NCBI GenBank assembly: GCA_021029095.1
Contig: JAJOHG010000122.1
Coordinates: 21,185-85,184, forward strand
Length of the DNA: 64,000 nt
Source of the DNA: Phellopilus nigrolimitatus
Taxonomy: Eukaryota; Basidiomycota; Agaricomycetes; Hymenochaetales; Hymenochaetaceae
Direction of reading: 5' to 3'
The notes below the pieces were generated by a model. It searched no databases, had not been told where the DNA came from, and worked only from the letters and a program-made list of their open reading frames with translations. Made by a program: the position numbers and the translations under genes. Positions 44,178 through 55,500 of the stretch are shown piece by piece. The number at the start of each line of letters is the position of its first letter. The first letter of the stretch is position 1.

Positions 44178-44832
44178 TCCTGTTCAAGAGTGTGATGTTA
44201 AGCAGCGTTCATCAAATTCCAGTTCCGCGAGCAGGACCAAAGGAATGTCTATATAGACGTACCGTGATATTTAGACCTTACGAGATCGTGATACTGCAAG
44301 GTCGAGAGTGAGATGGATGTTCACAGAGCTGATGAACATATGAAGTGGTCGTAGTTGCTGTGTTGGCAGGTCGGTCGAGTCGGAGAACCTAATTATTGTC
44401 GCCGTTGGCATCAATCCCATGACTCTGTCCTTCTTAAATTTGCAGGAAGACAGATATCTATCCCAGTATCATTGGCAGGGTTCGTTCTGATATTGATCGC
44501 GCATAATTGTCATGCTGTGAATTCGTATGAATAGAACGCGAAGCTTAGAACCCTCGTACCTGCCGGACGCCTGAGCGATCTGACTCCGCTCTTTGAGCTG
44601 CTGTACGTATTTTTTATATGGCCTTGTAAAGCATACAATTGACGATAAATACACCATTGATATGTCGAATCATGTTGGTTTAATCTTCGAGGCCGTACCA
44701 GAGAGCATGACAGAAGATGAAAAAAACCCATATGAAGGCAACGGCGCTGAGTCACGCAATTACATAAGTGGTTGAAGTGGTTGAAGTCACTCAACGTTGG
44801 CCAGAGCTAGGCTATGCTCTCGGCTGTCGACC

Positions 44833-45826
44833 ATGCAAGCGTATCTCGCAGAAAGGTACATGTCTGGGCCAAAGGCCGATGCCATTCTCTCAAGAGCAGC
44901 ACCTTCAAAGAAGAAGAAACGGAAGACGGCGTTGGGAGCTGCCACCGGTTCCGCGAGCGCTATGATCGTCGACGACGACGGCGGGTGGGGCAAGGAGGCC
45001 AAAGATGATAACGATGAGCTCGCAGAGGCCGTCGTCGAGGCGGATAGGAGCTTCAAGAAACGGAAGGTGGAAACAGAGAAATCTGGCGGAGGTAAGAGCT
45101 CCGGCTGGGCGACCGTGCGTGAGGGCGTCAAACAGGAATCGCCGCAGCCTGAGGACGAAAAGCCGCAAGTTGTTGATGCACCGTTCACCGGGGGTCTTGT
45201 CACCTCGGCGCAACTCAAGAAGGCTCTTCCACAGAAGGGCAAGGACAAGGCACGCGAGGAAACGGAGGAAGAACGCGAGGCTGCGCGGCTCGCACAGGAG
45301 ACGGTGTACCGTGATGTTACCGGACGCAAGATTGACACGAAAGCGGAGCGCGTGGAGGCTGCTCGCAAGAAACGCGAGCGCGAAGAACGGGAGGCGCAGA
45401 AGATGGAGTGGGGGAAGGGGCTCGTGCAGCGCGAGGATGAGGTGCGGCGGCGGGCGCAGCTTGAACAAGAGAGAAAACGTGATCTCGCGGTATACGCAGA
45501 TGATCGGGAGCTCAATGATGAACAGAAGGCGAAGGATCGATGGAACGACCCGGCAGCCGCGTTTCTTACTGTGAGCGTTCATACCGTCTTGACTTTCTGC
45601 GTGCAGTATACTGATCCTTGTCTGGTAGAAAAAAGCATCAAAAGGTCCAAAAAAGCCGATATACTCAGGCCCTCCGCCTCCTCCAAATCGGTTTGGAATT
45701 AGGCCGGGCTATCGCTGGGATGGCGTCGATCGCGGGAATGGCTTTGAGAAGAAGATCTTTCAGAAGCAGAACGAACGCAAACGGACAGGCCTGGAAAGCT
45801 ATCAGTGGAGCGTCGACGACATGTAG
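44833..45826 (+). CDS. BUD13: Bud13/Cwc26-family pre-mRNA splicing factor
   Basis: Component of the RES (retention and splicing) complex of the spliceosome. Exons 44833-45570 and 45629-45826, phase 0, 311 residues. The start gives [19 protein letters not shown], the usual family N-terminus. The middle is Lys/Glu-rich and disordered; the conserved C-terminal part begins at [12 protein letters not shown], followed by [17 protein letters not shown] sequence and ends with [28 protein letters not shown] and SYQWSVDDM. Only about 60 bp separate its ATG from duplicated sequence of copy C, so its promoter lies in, or was replaced by, duplicated DNA. Confidence 0.95.
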
Positions 45827-46539
45827 AAACTCCTGCAGCTGGTATCTTGCTTCCTCTCTCCCTATCGCGTGTACTTTCCATTGTGCGCACTCACCTATAT
45901 CCACATTATCATACTTCGAGTCCTGGTCGTCGAGGCCTAGATCTTGCCGTCTGCATCATGTGCATGTCCATTTTCATATCATTTATAAGACAGCTCGACG
46001 AGAGTCCTACCCTCCAGTTGCAATACCTGGACACCTAGCCGTCTTTGTAGCGGTGGCTGATTGTTCGTTCATATCTGTATGTCTATCTGTCCGTCCCTGC
46101 CACCCCTTTCTACTAAATGTCGATCTCATATATACAATGCCCTGTGTTCTAGCAGAATAAATACCTTTCTAATTGGACGCGCGTTATGATGCGATTTGCT
46201 GTTTGCCTTGAAGTCTCTGTTAAATGCGATCTCTGTATGCGAGACTGACGAGTTTATGTACGTTTTACTCTAACCCCTCTGCGCTTTTACTCAAAGGTAG
46301 TCGAAGTCACTCTCAGGGCATCTACTTCATTCATTCGATATTGAAGAATGCAATGCAAATTGTCCATTTCTCAAATTGCACATCAGAACAGATCGAGTGG
46401 TAGCCTGTCTGATGCACATGTTCAACTAGGCTCCCGAGTCGGCCATGATGTCCATGATCATTTTCAGACTGATATCAGCGGGTCGATACTGCTCGAAATT
46501 TACGGGCACTTCTCTGGCTTGCCTCGATCGTTCACTATA
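45827..46539. other. intergenic region, no gene recognised
   Basis: 3' flank of the Bud13 gene; short ORFs without support. Confidence 0.5.
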
Positions 46540-47491
46540 CCGTCATGGACCGGTCCTTGCACCACCACCACTCCTTGCACCACCCCATTTAATTTGACTC
46601 AACAACACTTTCCCTAGCTCAAATTAGTGAGCAAAAATATTCTTCTAGATCAAATACACTACTACAAAAAAACTCGGTGTAAAATGGTCTACATTTAATG
46701 AAGTTATGGATGAAATAAGCGTGAGAAGGTACTACAACTGAGTGGTTCAAAATGTTTTTAGCCTTATGCACTCGTAAAACCCTCCTTTATGCTCAAACAA
46801 AAAATGTACCTACTATTAGCACAATAGTTTGGATGTCCTTGCAAAAATTTAAGTCAGATGGATAAGTATACAGTTGTGTAGAAATTCAGGAAAGCCGTAT
46901 GTGGCGATTTTTGCGGGTGTGACACTCTCGTCACGGCCTTTTATGTCACAGTCTTTCCGTCTCAATTGCTCCCTTCTGCCGCACAATTCATACTACTAGA
47001 ATACACTGTGAAACACTCATTGATGATAGTAGATACTAGAATATTTGAAGTCATTCTATGCCAAAAAAACTACTAATACAGTTTCTAGGATATTCCATAT
47101 GAAAAGATCCCTAACCCTCCCTGGTGGAACAAGCCTAAAAGGGGGACCTTGGAACCTCCTATTCCCAAGCCAAAGCTTCCAAATACATTGAGGATGTTTT
47201 GGAAGCAATTGATATTGAAAATGTCAGCGGGGATGAGAGCAGCGACTCAAATCCCGAGTGAAGACGAGCGTGGGAAAGTTGTGGTGCAAGGAGCGGTGAT
47301 GTGCCGTTTCGGAGCCAAACTGTATGCAATTCATAACTTATTTCTTCCTTGCTCTTTTCACTCAAAAATTTGTGCAGATAGGCCTGAGTAATATAGCTTT
47401 ATAATGGTATTTTTTGTTTGAGAAAATTTGGAGAAAAGAATGTGTAAAAAGCGAAATCAAATGTGCTGGTTCAAGGACCGGTCCATGACGG
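46540..47491. mobile_element. Tc1/mariner-like non-autonomous element (952 bp)
   Basis: Perfect 20-bp terminal inverted repeats CCGTCATGGACCGGTCCTTG (46,540-46,559) and its reverse complement (47,472-47,491), extended imperfectly by about 9 bp (CACCACCAC versus AACCAGCAC), flanked on both sides by TA. A TA target duplication fits the Tc1/mariner superfamily. No transposase is recognisable inside; the interior is AT-rich. Confidence 0.8.
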
Positions 47492-47711
47492 TAATGTTCC
47501 CCGACAATTCAACGAACGTCGCGAGACCGTCTTTCCTGATTACCACACCATTGTCTGGATGCAAAACCCATTTCCGCGAGATACATTCATGGTACATAAT
47601 TATCGCAAGCACTTTACATTAACCTGTGGTTCGATTGGCTATCAGATAACGTCCGCTTGTGATGGGATGTACGTACGTCTTTCGCAGACACTGTGCGGTT
47701 GTCAATGGCCG

Positions 47712-48239
47712 CTATTCTTTGTAGCTCACGGCTGCGAGGACGTGCTTCACAGTGTTAATCATTTCAGTCGACATCGGATAGTTCTCGAGTTCCTCTTCAT
47801 TGGCGACCCATGCATATGCCTGGTGCTCTTCAGGATTCATGACTACCTCTGGTTCTCCCTTTCCTGCGACCTCCACAAGGAAGTTAAACTGCTTCGAAAT
47901 GCCCTTTTTCGTCGTATACTCGAACCCCTCATCGAACTCCGACACGACACGCGTCACGTCTAGGCCCGTTTCTTCGCGAAGCTCGCGCGCTACGGCGTCT
48001 AATATGGTTGCGTCTTCATTCTCCGCGTGGCCTCCGGGGAGCTCGTACATGTCTGGATACTCGTCCTCCTTTGTGATGCGCTTGAGAAGCAGTATTTTTT
48101 TCGAAACGCTCCCTTCTGGTTGGGAAACGACAGCTACGCCTACGATAAGACGCTTTCCTGCGCACTCGGGCTTCATGCGCAGCTCATCCAGTCGGACGGC
48201 TCGACGTTCAACTGAAGGCGAGACTGAGAAGCTGGCCAT
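47712..48239 (-). CDS. Nudix hydrolase
   Basis: Hydrolyses nucleoside diphosphates linked to another moiety; substrate unknown. Single exon, 175 residues. The Nudix box is GGHAENEDATILDAVARELR followed by EETGL; the second half REL.EETGL is canonical, while the Gly-to-Arg spacing is one residue longer than the classic 23-residue box. Flanked by ILLLKRITKEDEYPDMYELP upstream and a C-terminal EEHQAYAWV element typical of the fold. Divergent with the dehydrogenase/aminotransferase gene, start codons 590 bp apart. Confidence 0.9.
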   Translation of the reverse strand: MASFSVSPSVERRAVRLDELRMKPECAGKRLIVGVAVVSQPEGSVSKKILLLKRITKEDEYPDMYELPGGHAENEDATILDAVARELREETGLDVTRVVSEFDEGFEYTTKKGISKQFNFLVEVAGKGEPEVVMNPEEHQAYAWVANEEELENYPMSTEMINTVKHVLAAVSYKE

Positions 48240-48828
48240 GAGAATCGATGGATGATGGAATGGCGTGAGATCAGTGCCGTTGTTTAGGTGTCGAACTAGT
48301 TGTCAAGTGCCGGCAAGTCACGCTCAAGAAGAAAAGAGTGCAAACTGGCAAACTCACGCTTGTTCGTTTTTGACGCCTGATGCTGGGATGTTTCGGCGCA
48401 GGATCTCGCACGCCACAAGAACCGTCGTCTTTTCTGGTTGTCCACCGTTCCAGCGCGGTTTCACAGTGGTATTAAATTGCTGCAAAAGCAACGGGAACAA
48501 AATCCGACTCTCACGTTTGTTGACTAAACGGACGCCACAGCTTCGCTATATCTGGTGATATCGTTAGGATCAAATCCTTATCAGGCGTTTATTGATTATG
48601 TTATTTTTGCTCAAACACTTTCTTTCGACACATCTATTTTCAAATCTTGTTCTCTGCTTCAAACGAGCACATGGCTGTAATCAACTGGGATGCCTAGATT
48701 TTTTTCCCTGACATTCCGGTCATGAAAAGCTGTGTCTTGACTATGCATAAAAGGGCGAGACCGATGACTATATCTTCTCATTCCTCTCCAAAAGCATCCG
48801 CATCTTTTAACAACATTGGCCCTTAAGC
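48240..48828. promoter_or_regulatory. divergent promoter region with TATA box
   Basis: Separates the divergent Nudix and dehydrogenase/aminotransferase genes. ATGCATAAAAGG at about 48,743-48,753 is a likely TATA box for the plus-strand gene, about 80 nt before its ATG. No other gene seen. Confidence 0.5.
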
Positions 48829-51157
48829 ATGTCTCCGCCTTCGATTCTACTTGTTGGCCTTGGAAAGCGCACAATTACTAAGGCGGTACCAGCACTAGCC
48901 TCTCTTGGTGACGCCGTCCAAATCTCCGGCGCTGTTGAGCCCGTTTTGCCTTCTTCTCTCCCAACCGAACTCCGGACGACCGCTATTCATCCAACAATTC
49001 AGGAAATGCTTTCTCAACAGTCCGCACCCGGGTTTGCATATATTGCTGTCCCCCACCTTGCTTATGGGAATATTCTTCAAGAATTATTTTTCGCCGGGGT
49101 AAATGTCATTAAGGAGAAGCCCTTGGCGATTAACGCTGCTGAAGGGTTCACTCTCATTGAGGCGGCGAATAAAACTGGTGTCCGTTTGGGTGTTTCTGCC
49201 CAGCGTCTTTTCTCCAAGCGCTATAACCGTCTTCGGGAGTGGCTTCCTCGAGTCGGACGCGTCTCCGCCGTTCATGTCATTGAGAAGATTGTTGTAAGTG
49301 ATTTCACAGAAGGCTGGCGTGCTTCCAAAAATGCTGCAGGCGGAGGTGTTGTTTTAGATATGGGTTATCATATGCTCGATCAACTCGTGGGTCTCTTTGG
49401 TCGCGAATTCAGGGAGGTTTCAGCGAGATTACTCAAGACCCGCTCAGGTCAATACGATGTCGAAGACACAGCACACATACACATTTCTTATGCTGGAGGA
49501 ATAGAAGCGAGCGTCGTGCTGTCTCGTGCTGGCGCGGAACAAGAAGAAATACTGGAAATCATCGGCGAGCATGCGGTTCTAAGGCTGAATGGAACCAAAG
49601 TCAAATTCTTAGCTACAGGCAGCCATGACGTTGGGAACGACATCTTCAACTGCGAGGAGTCGACCAATGATATGCTGAAAGACCTCTTTTCCAGTTTTAT
49701 CTCAGGAGCAGACACTGATTTGTGGAATACTGAGCGCGATCTCGCTGTCATGCGGCTCATTGATGCCATTTACTCGGAGGGTAAACTTGAACAATTATCT
49801 TCTACCAAGTCTATCGTTGGTGATAGTTCAGACGTCCCCGCAAAAAAGTGGTCCTGGCCGCGTCTGACTAAAGAAATAGAGAATGATGTACACAAGCAGC
49901 TTCACACAACACTAAGTATCTACAACAATGGCGGCGTCTTTGGCGAGTTCGAGACTGAAATCAAGTCAGCGATTTCTACACCGGATTCGAATCTGCGCGT
50001 TCTTCTTCATAACTCAGGAACAAGCGCGCTGCACGCTGCGTTCTACTCTCTCGGGATTGGTCGCGGAGACGAAGTCATTGTTCCGGTCTACACGTTCCAT
50101 GCGACGACCTCGCCTCTCATGCAGCTCGGGGTTGTACCTGTATTTGTTGACGCCCTCCCTGGTACAGGTAATATCGATCCTGATGGAGTCCGTGCTGCCA
50201 TCACGAAGAAAACGAAGGCAGTTGTTATCACTCACATGTGGGGCATCCCCTGTGACATGAAACAGTTGGTCCAGATTTGCAAGGAAGCTAAAAAAAAAAA
50301 AAAAATAAGGCTCGTCGAAGGTACTTACTTCAATGCATCTCATTACGCGTAGCATGTACTGAGACAAATATATTTCTAGATTTTGCTCATGCACACGGTG
50401 CTACTCTTCACGGCCAGTCCGTCGGTACATTTGGAGATGGAGCTGCGTGGTCCATTCAAGGTGAGAAAGTTGTTACAGGTGGCGAAGGTGGCGTCTCCGT
50501 TACTCCCAACGAAGAAATGTACTACCGCCAGCTCATACACGGACACTACAACAAACGCTGCAAAACAGAGATTCCGAAGTCACACCCCCTGCATGCATTT
50601 TCGCTAACTGGCGCAGGATTGAAGAATCGTACTCATCCTCTCGCCATTTCTATTGCGCTCAATCAGCTCCGCCTCTTGCCATCTATACACAGCTGGAAGT
50701 CAATCTATGCCTCTCAGATCATTCAGGCTTTGAGCGTTGTTCCTTTCATTCGCCCACCACAAATAGACGCAGGGGCGAGTCCTTCTTGGTACGCTCTCGT
50801 CTTTCGTTTTGATGCTCAAGCAGCTCCTAAGGGGCTAACTCGCGAGCGCTATGTTGACGAGCTCGTGCGGCGCGGTCTGGATGATGTCGACATTCCTGGC
50901 TCTACCAAGCCGCTATACAAGGAGCCATTGTATGTTCGCCCATGGGACATCTTACCCCATGTCTACGAGCCAGATGCGTACGAGCCTCACTGGTCTAATT
51001 CCGACTTCCTGGGGCGGATACGTTCTATCAGTCAGCTATCAAGATTCCTGTCTGGGCGTATGAGGATGACCGTGCTACTATTGAGACTTACTCGAAGATT
51101 ATGGTACAAGTTGCGTACGAATTCATTGATGGATTTTTGCCGATTGTCATCGAGTGA
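48829..51157 (+). CDS. fused Gfo/Idh/MocA dehydrogenase - DegT/DnrJ/EryC1/StrS aminotransferase
   Basis: Two enzymes in one chain. Residues about 1-330 form an NAD(P)-dependent sugar oxidoreductase (N-terminal ILLVGLGKRTI, catalytic EKPLA motif in VIKEKPLAIN). Residues about 360-750 form a PLP aminotransferase of the DegT family: NSGTSALHAAFYSLGIGRGD, VPVYTFHATTSP, THMWGIPCDMK, FAHAHGATLHG and GEKVVTGGEGG, whose Lys is the PLP Schiff-base residue. Exons 48829-50320 and 50380-51157; the single intron is 59 nt. Near 51,005-51,020 the frame shifts by one missing base: the conserved C-terminus (FYQSAIKIPVWAYEDD) continues in another frame to a stop at 51,157, whereas the unshifted frame ends at 51,176. 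Expected length about 756 residues. A 16-A run lies in exon 1. Likely role: oxidation then transamination of a sugar to an amino sugar. Confidence 0.87.
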
Positions 51158-51359
51158 TCAAGAGACACGAACTTGAATAAATTATTATCCTTTTCTTTCT
51201 TCGTAGAATTGTGATTCATGTATGTAAAACTATTTATGTCCGTAAATTTACGGGTTATTCCCGCTTTTATATCATTTACGGTGGTCCCCTTGGCGGAGGC
51301 GGTGCTTGACACCGGATTCAGCGGTTCATCAATTCATCAGTCAGCAAATGTGTTGAGAA

Positions 51360-51579
51360 TCAATCGAGGATCACCTGCAGTGTTATGAGGATAGTTGCAG
51401 ACCAGTCTAACACCCACAATTTTCTTCTGGCTGGTTTCCTGTCCGTTTTGGGTTACCCCAGCATTCTCTGTGTTCTTGGGAGTCGCCTTCTGGTTCATCT
51501 GAAGGAAGCTGGTGAGAGGCAAACCAACGGAGGGACCAGCTACAGGATGACGACCATGAGCAGTATGCGGTTCTCCTAA
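51360..51579 (+). pseudogene. membrane-protein gene relic (last exon only)
   Basis: Encodes RIVADQSNTHNFLLAGFL, GYPSILCVLGSRLLVHLKEA and GERQTNGGTSYRMTTMSS then stop, matching the last exon of the complete gene at 56.7-58.4 kb. Upstream exons are absent. Confidence 0.7.
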
Positions 51580-52099
51580 ATTTGCGAAGGGAATTCCAAG
51601 ATGATTGCATATGTTTTGGCCTTTAATTACGCCTGAGGCTGATTGATTGTTCGCAGACGTGCAGGACATGCATGTACTTCTGCACCCCTGTCTGATCTTA
51701 TATTTATGCTTGCCTTTTCTTCATGTAGGACATTCGAAGCCTCTATGCTCTTTTCTAATTTTTTATTTATCTTCCCCGTCTCTTCTTGCGCTTATTCAGT
51801 ATCTCATAGAATGTAAAATCTTCACTGGGCGAGAAATATATAAATTTGTTTGCGCGCACACGAGTTCACTGTTTAGTTTCTGTTCAGATTCAGCAGAATC
51901 ATTGATTGCATTTCGTGAAACTTAGAGCGAGATAACGCGACACAATAGCCGCGCGTAATGACCGCTCAGCCGCTTTTTACTTCGTTGTATACTTGAGCAG
52001 TGAGATCTATACGATTCAGTTTAGCTTATTAGCGTGAGAGATGGAGAGAAGAGCAATGGCGAAGGCGGAGAGAGGGCGCCCCAAGTGCTCGCACGGCTG

Positions 52100-53480
52100 C
52101 TACATGTGCGCCCGCCTCCCCCTCTCAGCCCATCGCTCCGCACTCATGCATCCGCCCCTGCGTCCTCCTCCGAGTCAGCGGGCTCGAGCGCCGCGGCGAG
52201 CAGGGCGTCGGAGTGCGCGCGTACCCACGCAAGCATGGGGAGGCGCCCCTGGGCAGAGAGCGCGCGCCTGTGCGTCTCTCTCCTTCTTATTCTCCTTCGC
52301 ATTCTCTGCATCTGCGTCAGTGATCGACGAAGCGCAGGCGGAGGACGGAGAGGCAAAGAAGCGTAGGTGGCCTGCGGCCGTGTAGAAGTTCGCTACTCGT
52401 TCGTTCGTTCGTTTTGGGCAGAGATAGAGGGGGATAGAGGGGGGGGGGGGGGGGGGGGGGCAGGCGGGCGCGGACGTACCCACGCTTTTTTTCCCGTTGT
52501 TTGGTTTGAGGATTTGCGGATAGGACATAAGTGAGAGAAGGAAGGCGCGCACGCACTTGCACCAGAGCTCCTCGTTGAGCGGGCGTGCGGACCCGAAGGC
52601 GGCGGCGTCGACCTCGCGGAGGGCCACCTCTTTTACCTCCGCCGTAAATTCCCTTCGGCGTCGACCGCGCGTGCGCGCAGCGCGTCGTTGAGCGCGGGCG
52701 GGGTGACGATCTCAGGGGGGACGCGCATGTCTGCGCCTGCGGGCCGTCCCTCAGCACAAAACAGAACGAAACAAATTAGGGGAGGACGGGAACGTACCGA
52801 GCTACGTGCACGAGTCGCAGAATGCCGCGAGGGCGTACAGCCCCTGACAGCCGCGCTGTACACGCGGACGGGCCCTTCGGAGCGGAGAAACGGCCAGGCA
52901 GCCGCGTAGTGCGCCGGCGGCCACCCGGGGAGCCGCGCGAGCTTGAAGGCATCGAAGCGCAGGAAGTTCTCGAGGTAGAAGGCCGTGTACAGCCTGCAGC
53001 GCGGGTGGTTAGGAAAACGGAAAGAGGAGAAGGGAAGGCGAGCACGAGGAGCGCAGCCTTGCTGATTCGCCTGCACGACCGAAATAGTTCGCTAGCGTCA
53101 GTGACGGAGAAAAACGAGACTAGGAAAGACGAAGAGAAAGCGCGCCTACTTGCATGTGTGCTCCAGCTGCTAGGTATCCGTGTACCAGGATCAATGCGCC
53201 CTCGGGCACGAGTCCACACGCAGAGGACAGTGGCACGCTTGTCCGAGGATCGCGAGGGAGCGCAGTGCCCAGTTCCCAAACTGTGTCTTCGCGTTTGCTT
53301 TCGACCGCTCTTCTAGAGTATGGCCATGAGTGTTGTCTAACCATGAGACTGGGTGTAGCATAGGAAATTTGCGAACGCACCGACACGTCGCCGGGAGCGC
53401 GAGACAGCACGTCACGTCGTAACACTTGGAGTCTTCTTGAGGGCTATCCGTAATGTGTATAAACGGCGGCATCCGCAATG
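52100..53480 (-). CDS. possible multi-exon gene, unknown function
   Basis: Several minus-strand segments look like exons separated by GT/AG-compatible gaps: TVWELGTALPRDPRTSVPLS with VPEGALILVHGYLAAGAHMQ (about 53,290-53,155); RLYTAFYLENFLRFDAFKLA and RLPGWPPAHYAAAWPFLRSE (about 52,990-52,850); ADMRVPPEIVTPPALNDALR (about 52,735-52,680); EVALREVDAAAFGSARPLNE and ELWCKCVRAF (about 52,627-52,540); and PMLAWVRAHSDALLAAALE (about 52,235-52,180). A counterpart of the first segment in the second tandem unit (about 58,790-58,880) is broken. I do not recognise the family, and exon ends are not certain. Confidence 0.4.
52439..52460. repeat. poly(G/C) run
   Basis: 22 consecutive G residues preceded by GGGGGATAGA units. 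An (TTCG)n stretch lies just upstream (about 52,390-52,412). In the unknown minus-strand gene this would fall in an intron. Confidence 0.8.
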
Positions 53481-55251
53481 AAACCTGATCGCAAATAAAA
53501 GCCTCGCTAGATATCTACAGCGCGCACACTGAACGAATTCAGATTATGGCGGAATGCCGTCGCACAGGGCCTTAATGGCGTTGCTAATTCCCGTCCGGCG
53601 GCGAGACACGAACACGAGGTGCCCATCTCGTCTGCTGCAGCAACAGCGTAGATCACAACAAAAATAAACTCGTTCAGCAGCTGGCCTCCGAGCTCGGCGG
53701 ATGTGAAGAGGGACGCACGCTATTCGTTGACACGACCCAGCATGCTCGGCGCGCATTTCCAAGCAAACACAAAAGGCCCCTGCGAAAAGGACGCACCAGC
53801 GCAGGCCCGCTTCAAACTGCCCGCCCGATCGGCCTCGTCTGTTATGTCTCTTACTATCTTGCTCTCTCAACCCGCTCTACTGCCTGCTGCGCGGTGCGGC
53901 ACCACTTCTGCCCGCACTCGCGCCCTCGGCCGGGGTTTCGCCTCGCGCGTCGCCAGGTATCTCCCTGCGCGAGGTCGCAAGCCCGAAGGTCAGAAAGGGA
54001 TAAAAAGAATGTCTGACACGTACCATTGTCGCCATACGCGCACAGAGTCCAAAAACAGCGCGCCAGCGGCTTGAGTCCGCTAACGTTTCGCAGGGTAGAT
54101 TTGAGGTGTATTGCGCTCCTTCCTACGTCTGCTTGCACAAGATTTTTAGCAAATGAAAGACTTGCATGGACGAGAAGCGAATGTAATTTGTTGTCGAAGG
54201 AATGATGCATGCGATTTTATTGGTGATTGTGTATGTCGATGTACGGGAGAACCAGAGAGCGAGCGCACAGGCGTGCCCGTTATTCCATATTCGCGTCCCC
54301 AGAACCGCGCGTCGGACGATGTCGAGCACAAGAGAGAGCCATGCTCGCTGTCCAAGCCGATGCCGGCGACTTGAGTGGAAGGCCGGCTACTAAAACCGTG
54401 TCGGACGCGCGTGCAAAGACCTATAGCTAATGAAGCGGGCAAGCGCCTCTGTTGACTGTATCACTGTCTGCTCCTATACGTCTCCAGCGACATGCGCCAT
54501 CGGCGAAAAGCGACTCGAGGGGCTCCAGCACAAACGAGACATCGCGTACCCGACAGCGCTCCTCCTCCTACGCCGGACAGCTGCAGTGCCGAACGCATCT
54601 GGCTCGACGCTGCGATGCCCGTGGTTGCATGAGAGCCTCCGTCACAAATCCCGATGAACTGTCTGTATCTTGTTTATAACTTGCAGCACAAGTGTCGAGT
54701 CCGGGAAGGACGTTGAATACAGAGGTCTTGAGACGTCGCCGACACGTACGTGCCCGACAGTGCAGTTTGAGTTTATACTGACAACCTCGGTCCCAAGAGC
54801 GCGCGAGTCAAGCAGCCACACCCGTCTAACACACCGTCGAGACGGCGCGCGCAACGCTACAGTTGCGTGTGGTCGTGCGGGCACGCGCGGAGCCTTTCGG
54901 GGCGGGAGGACTGGCTCGCCAGATCGGTTACTATGGAATGCCTTTGATCGCGGTGCTGTACGAGCGCGGGACAGGGGTCTGCGCCCGATGCGGGAGGCGC
55001 CAGGCGTGGAGGGACCATGCGTACGCATCGGAGAGCATGCTTCGGTGCAAATATGGGCCGGCGACAGCTATTTATCGCGTCCCTGCGCGGGAGCGTGTCT
55101 CCGACGCGGTTCGTAACTCTTTGAGGTCGTTAAGGCGTTTTTGTCTTGAGCATGAGGACGGTGTGCGCTGTGGCCGCGTGTGTCGAACGCGATGCGCTGC
55201 GGGGGCACGCGCGCAAGCGTGCTGTCGCCGGAGCGCGAGCCGCGCTGGACA
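53481..55251. other. tandem-unit spacer, no gene recognised
   Basis: GC-rich sequence with many short overlapping ORFs. Parts match 59,880-61,000 of the second unit at the nucleotide level, but neither copy has a consistent open frame. Confidence 0.45.
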
Positions 55252-55500
55252 CGACACTAAGTATCTACCACGACAATGGCAACGTCTTTGGCTAGCTCGA
55301 AACTGAATTCAAGCCAGCAATCTCTATACCGCATTCAAATCTGTGCGTCCCTCATCATATCTCAGGAACAAGTGCGCTGTACGCTACGTTCTACTCTCTC
55401 GGGGTTGGTCGCGGAGACGGTATCATTGTTCCGGTCTACACGTTCCATGCGATGGCCTCGCCTCATGCAACTCGGGGTCGTACCTGTATTTGTTAGCGCC
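55252..55500 (+). pseudogene. fragment of the dehydrogenase/aminotransferase gene
   Basis: About 250 bp closely resembling 49,904-50,155, covering the interdomain region to NSGTSAL and TFHA. Differences include in-frame stops (TTTGGCTAGCTC) and small deletions. It was copied into the tandem unit about 5 kb downstream of its source. Confidence 0.85.

Larger units (their letters stand above)
37373..44773 (-). repeat. segmental duplication, copy C (right arm of inverted pair)
   Basis: Inverted relative to copies A and B. The shared sequence begins in chitin deacetylase near the exon 3 border and runs through its 3' end, Argonaute relic C, the MPST gene, the unknown relic and the thioesterase pseudogene to 44,773, about 60 bp before the Bud13 start codon. 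It carries additional insertions (hAT-like element, GGTC-rich element) that A and B lack. Confidence 0.8.

Noticed and set aside
46660..47600. Possible transposase remnants inside the TA-flanked element
   Set aside because: Translated frames show no DDE-type motif; only the terminal repeats support a mobile element.
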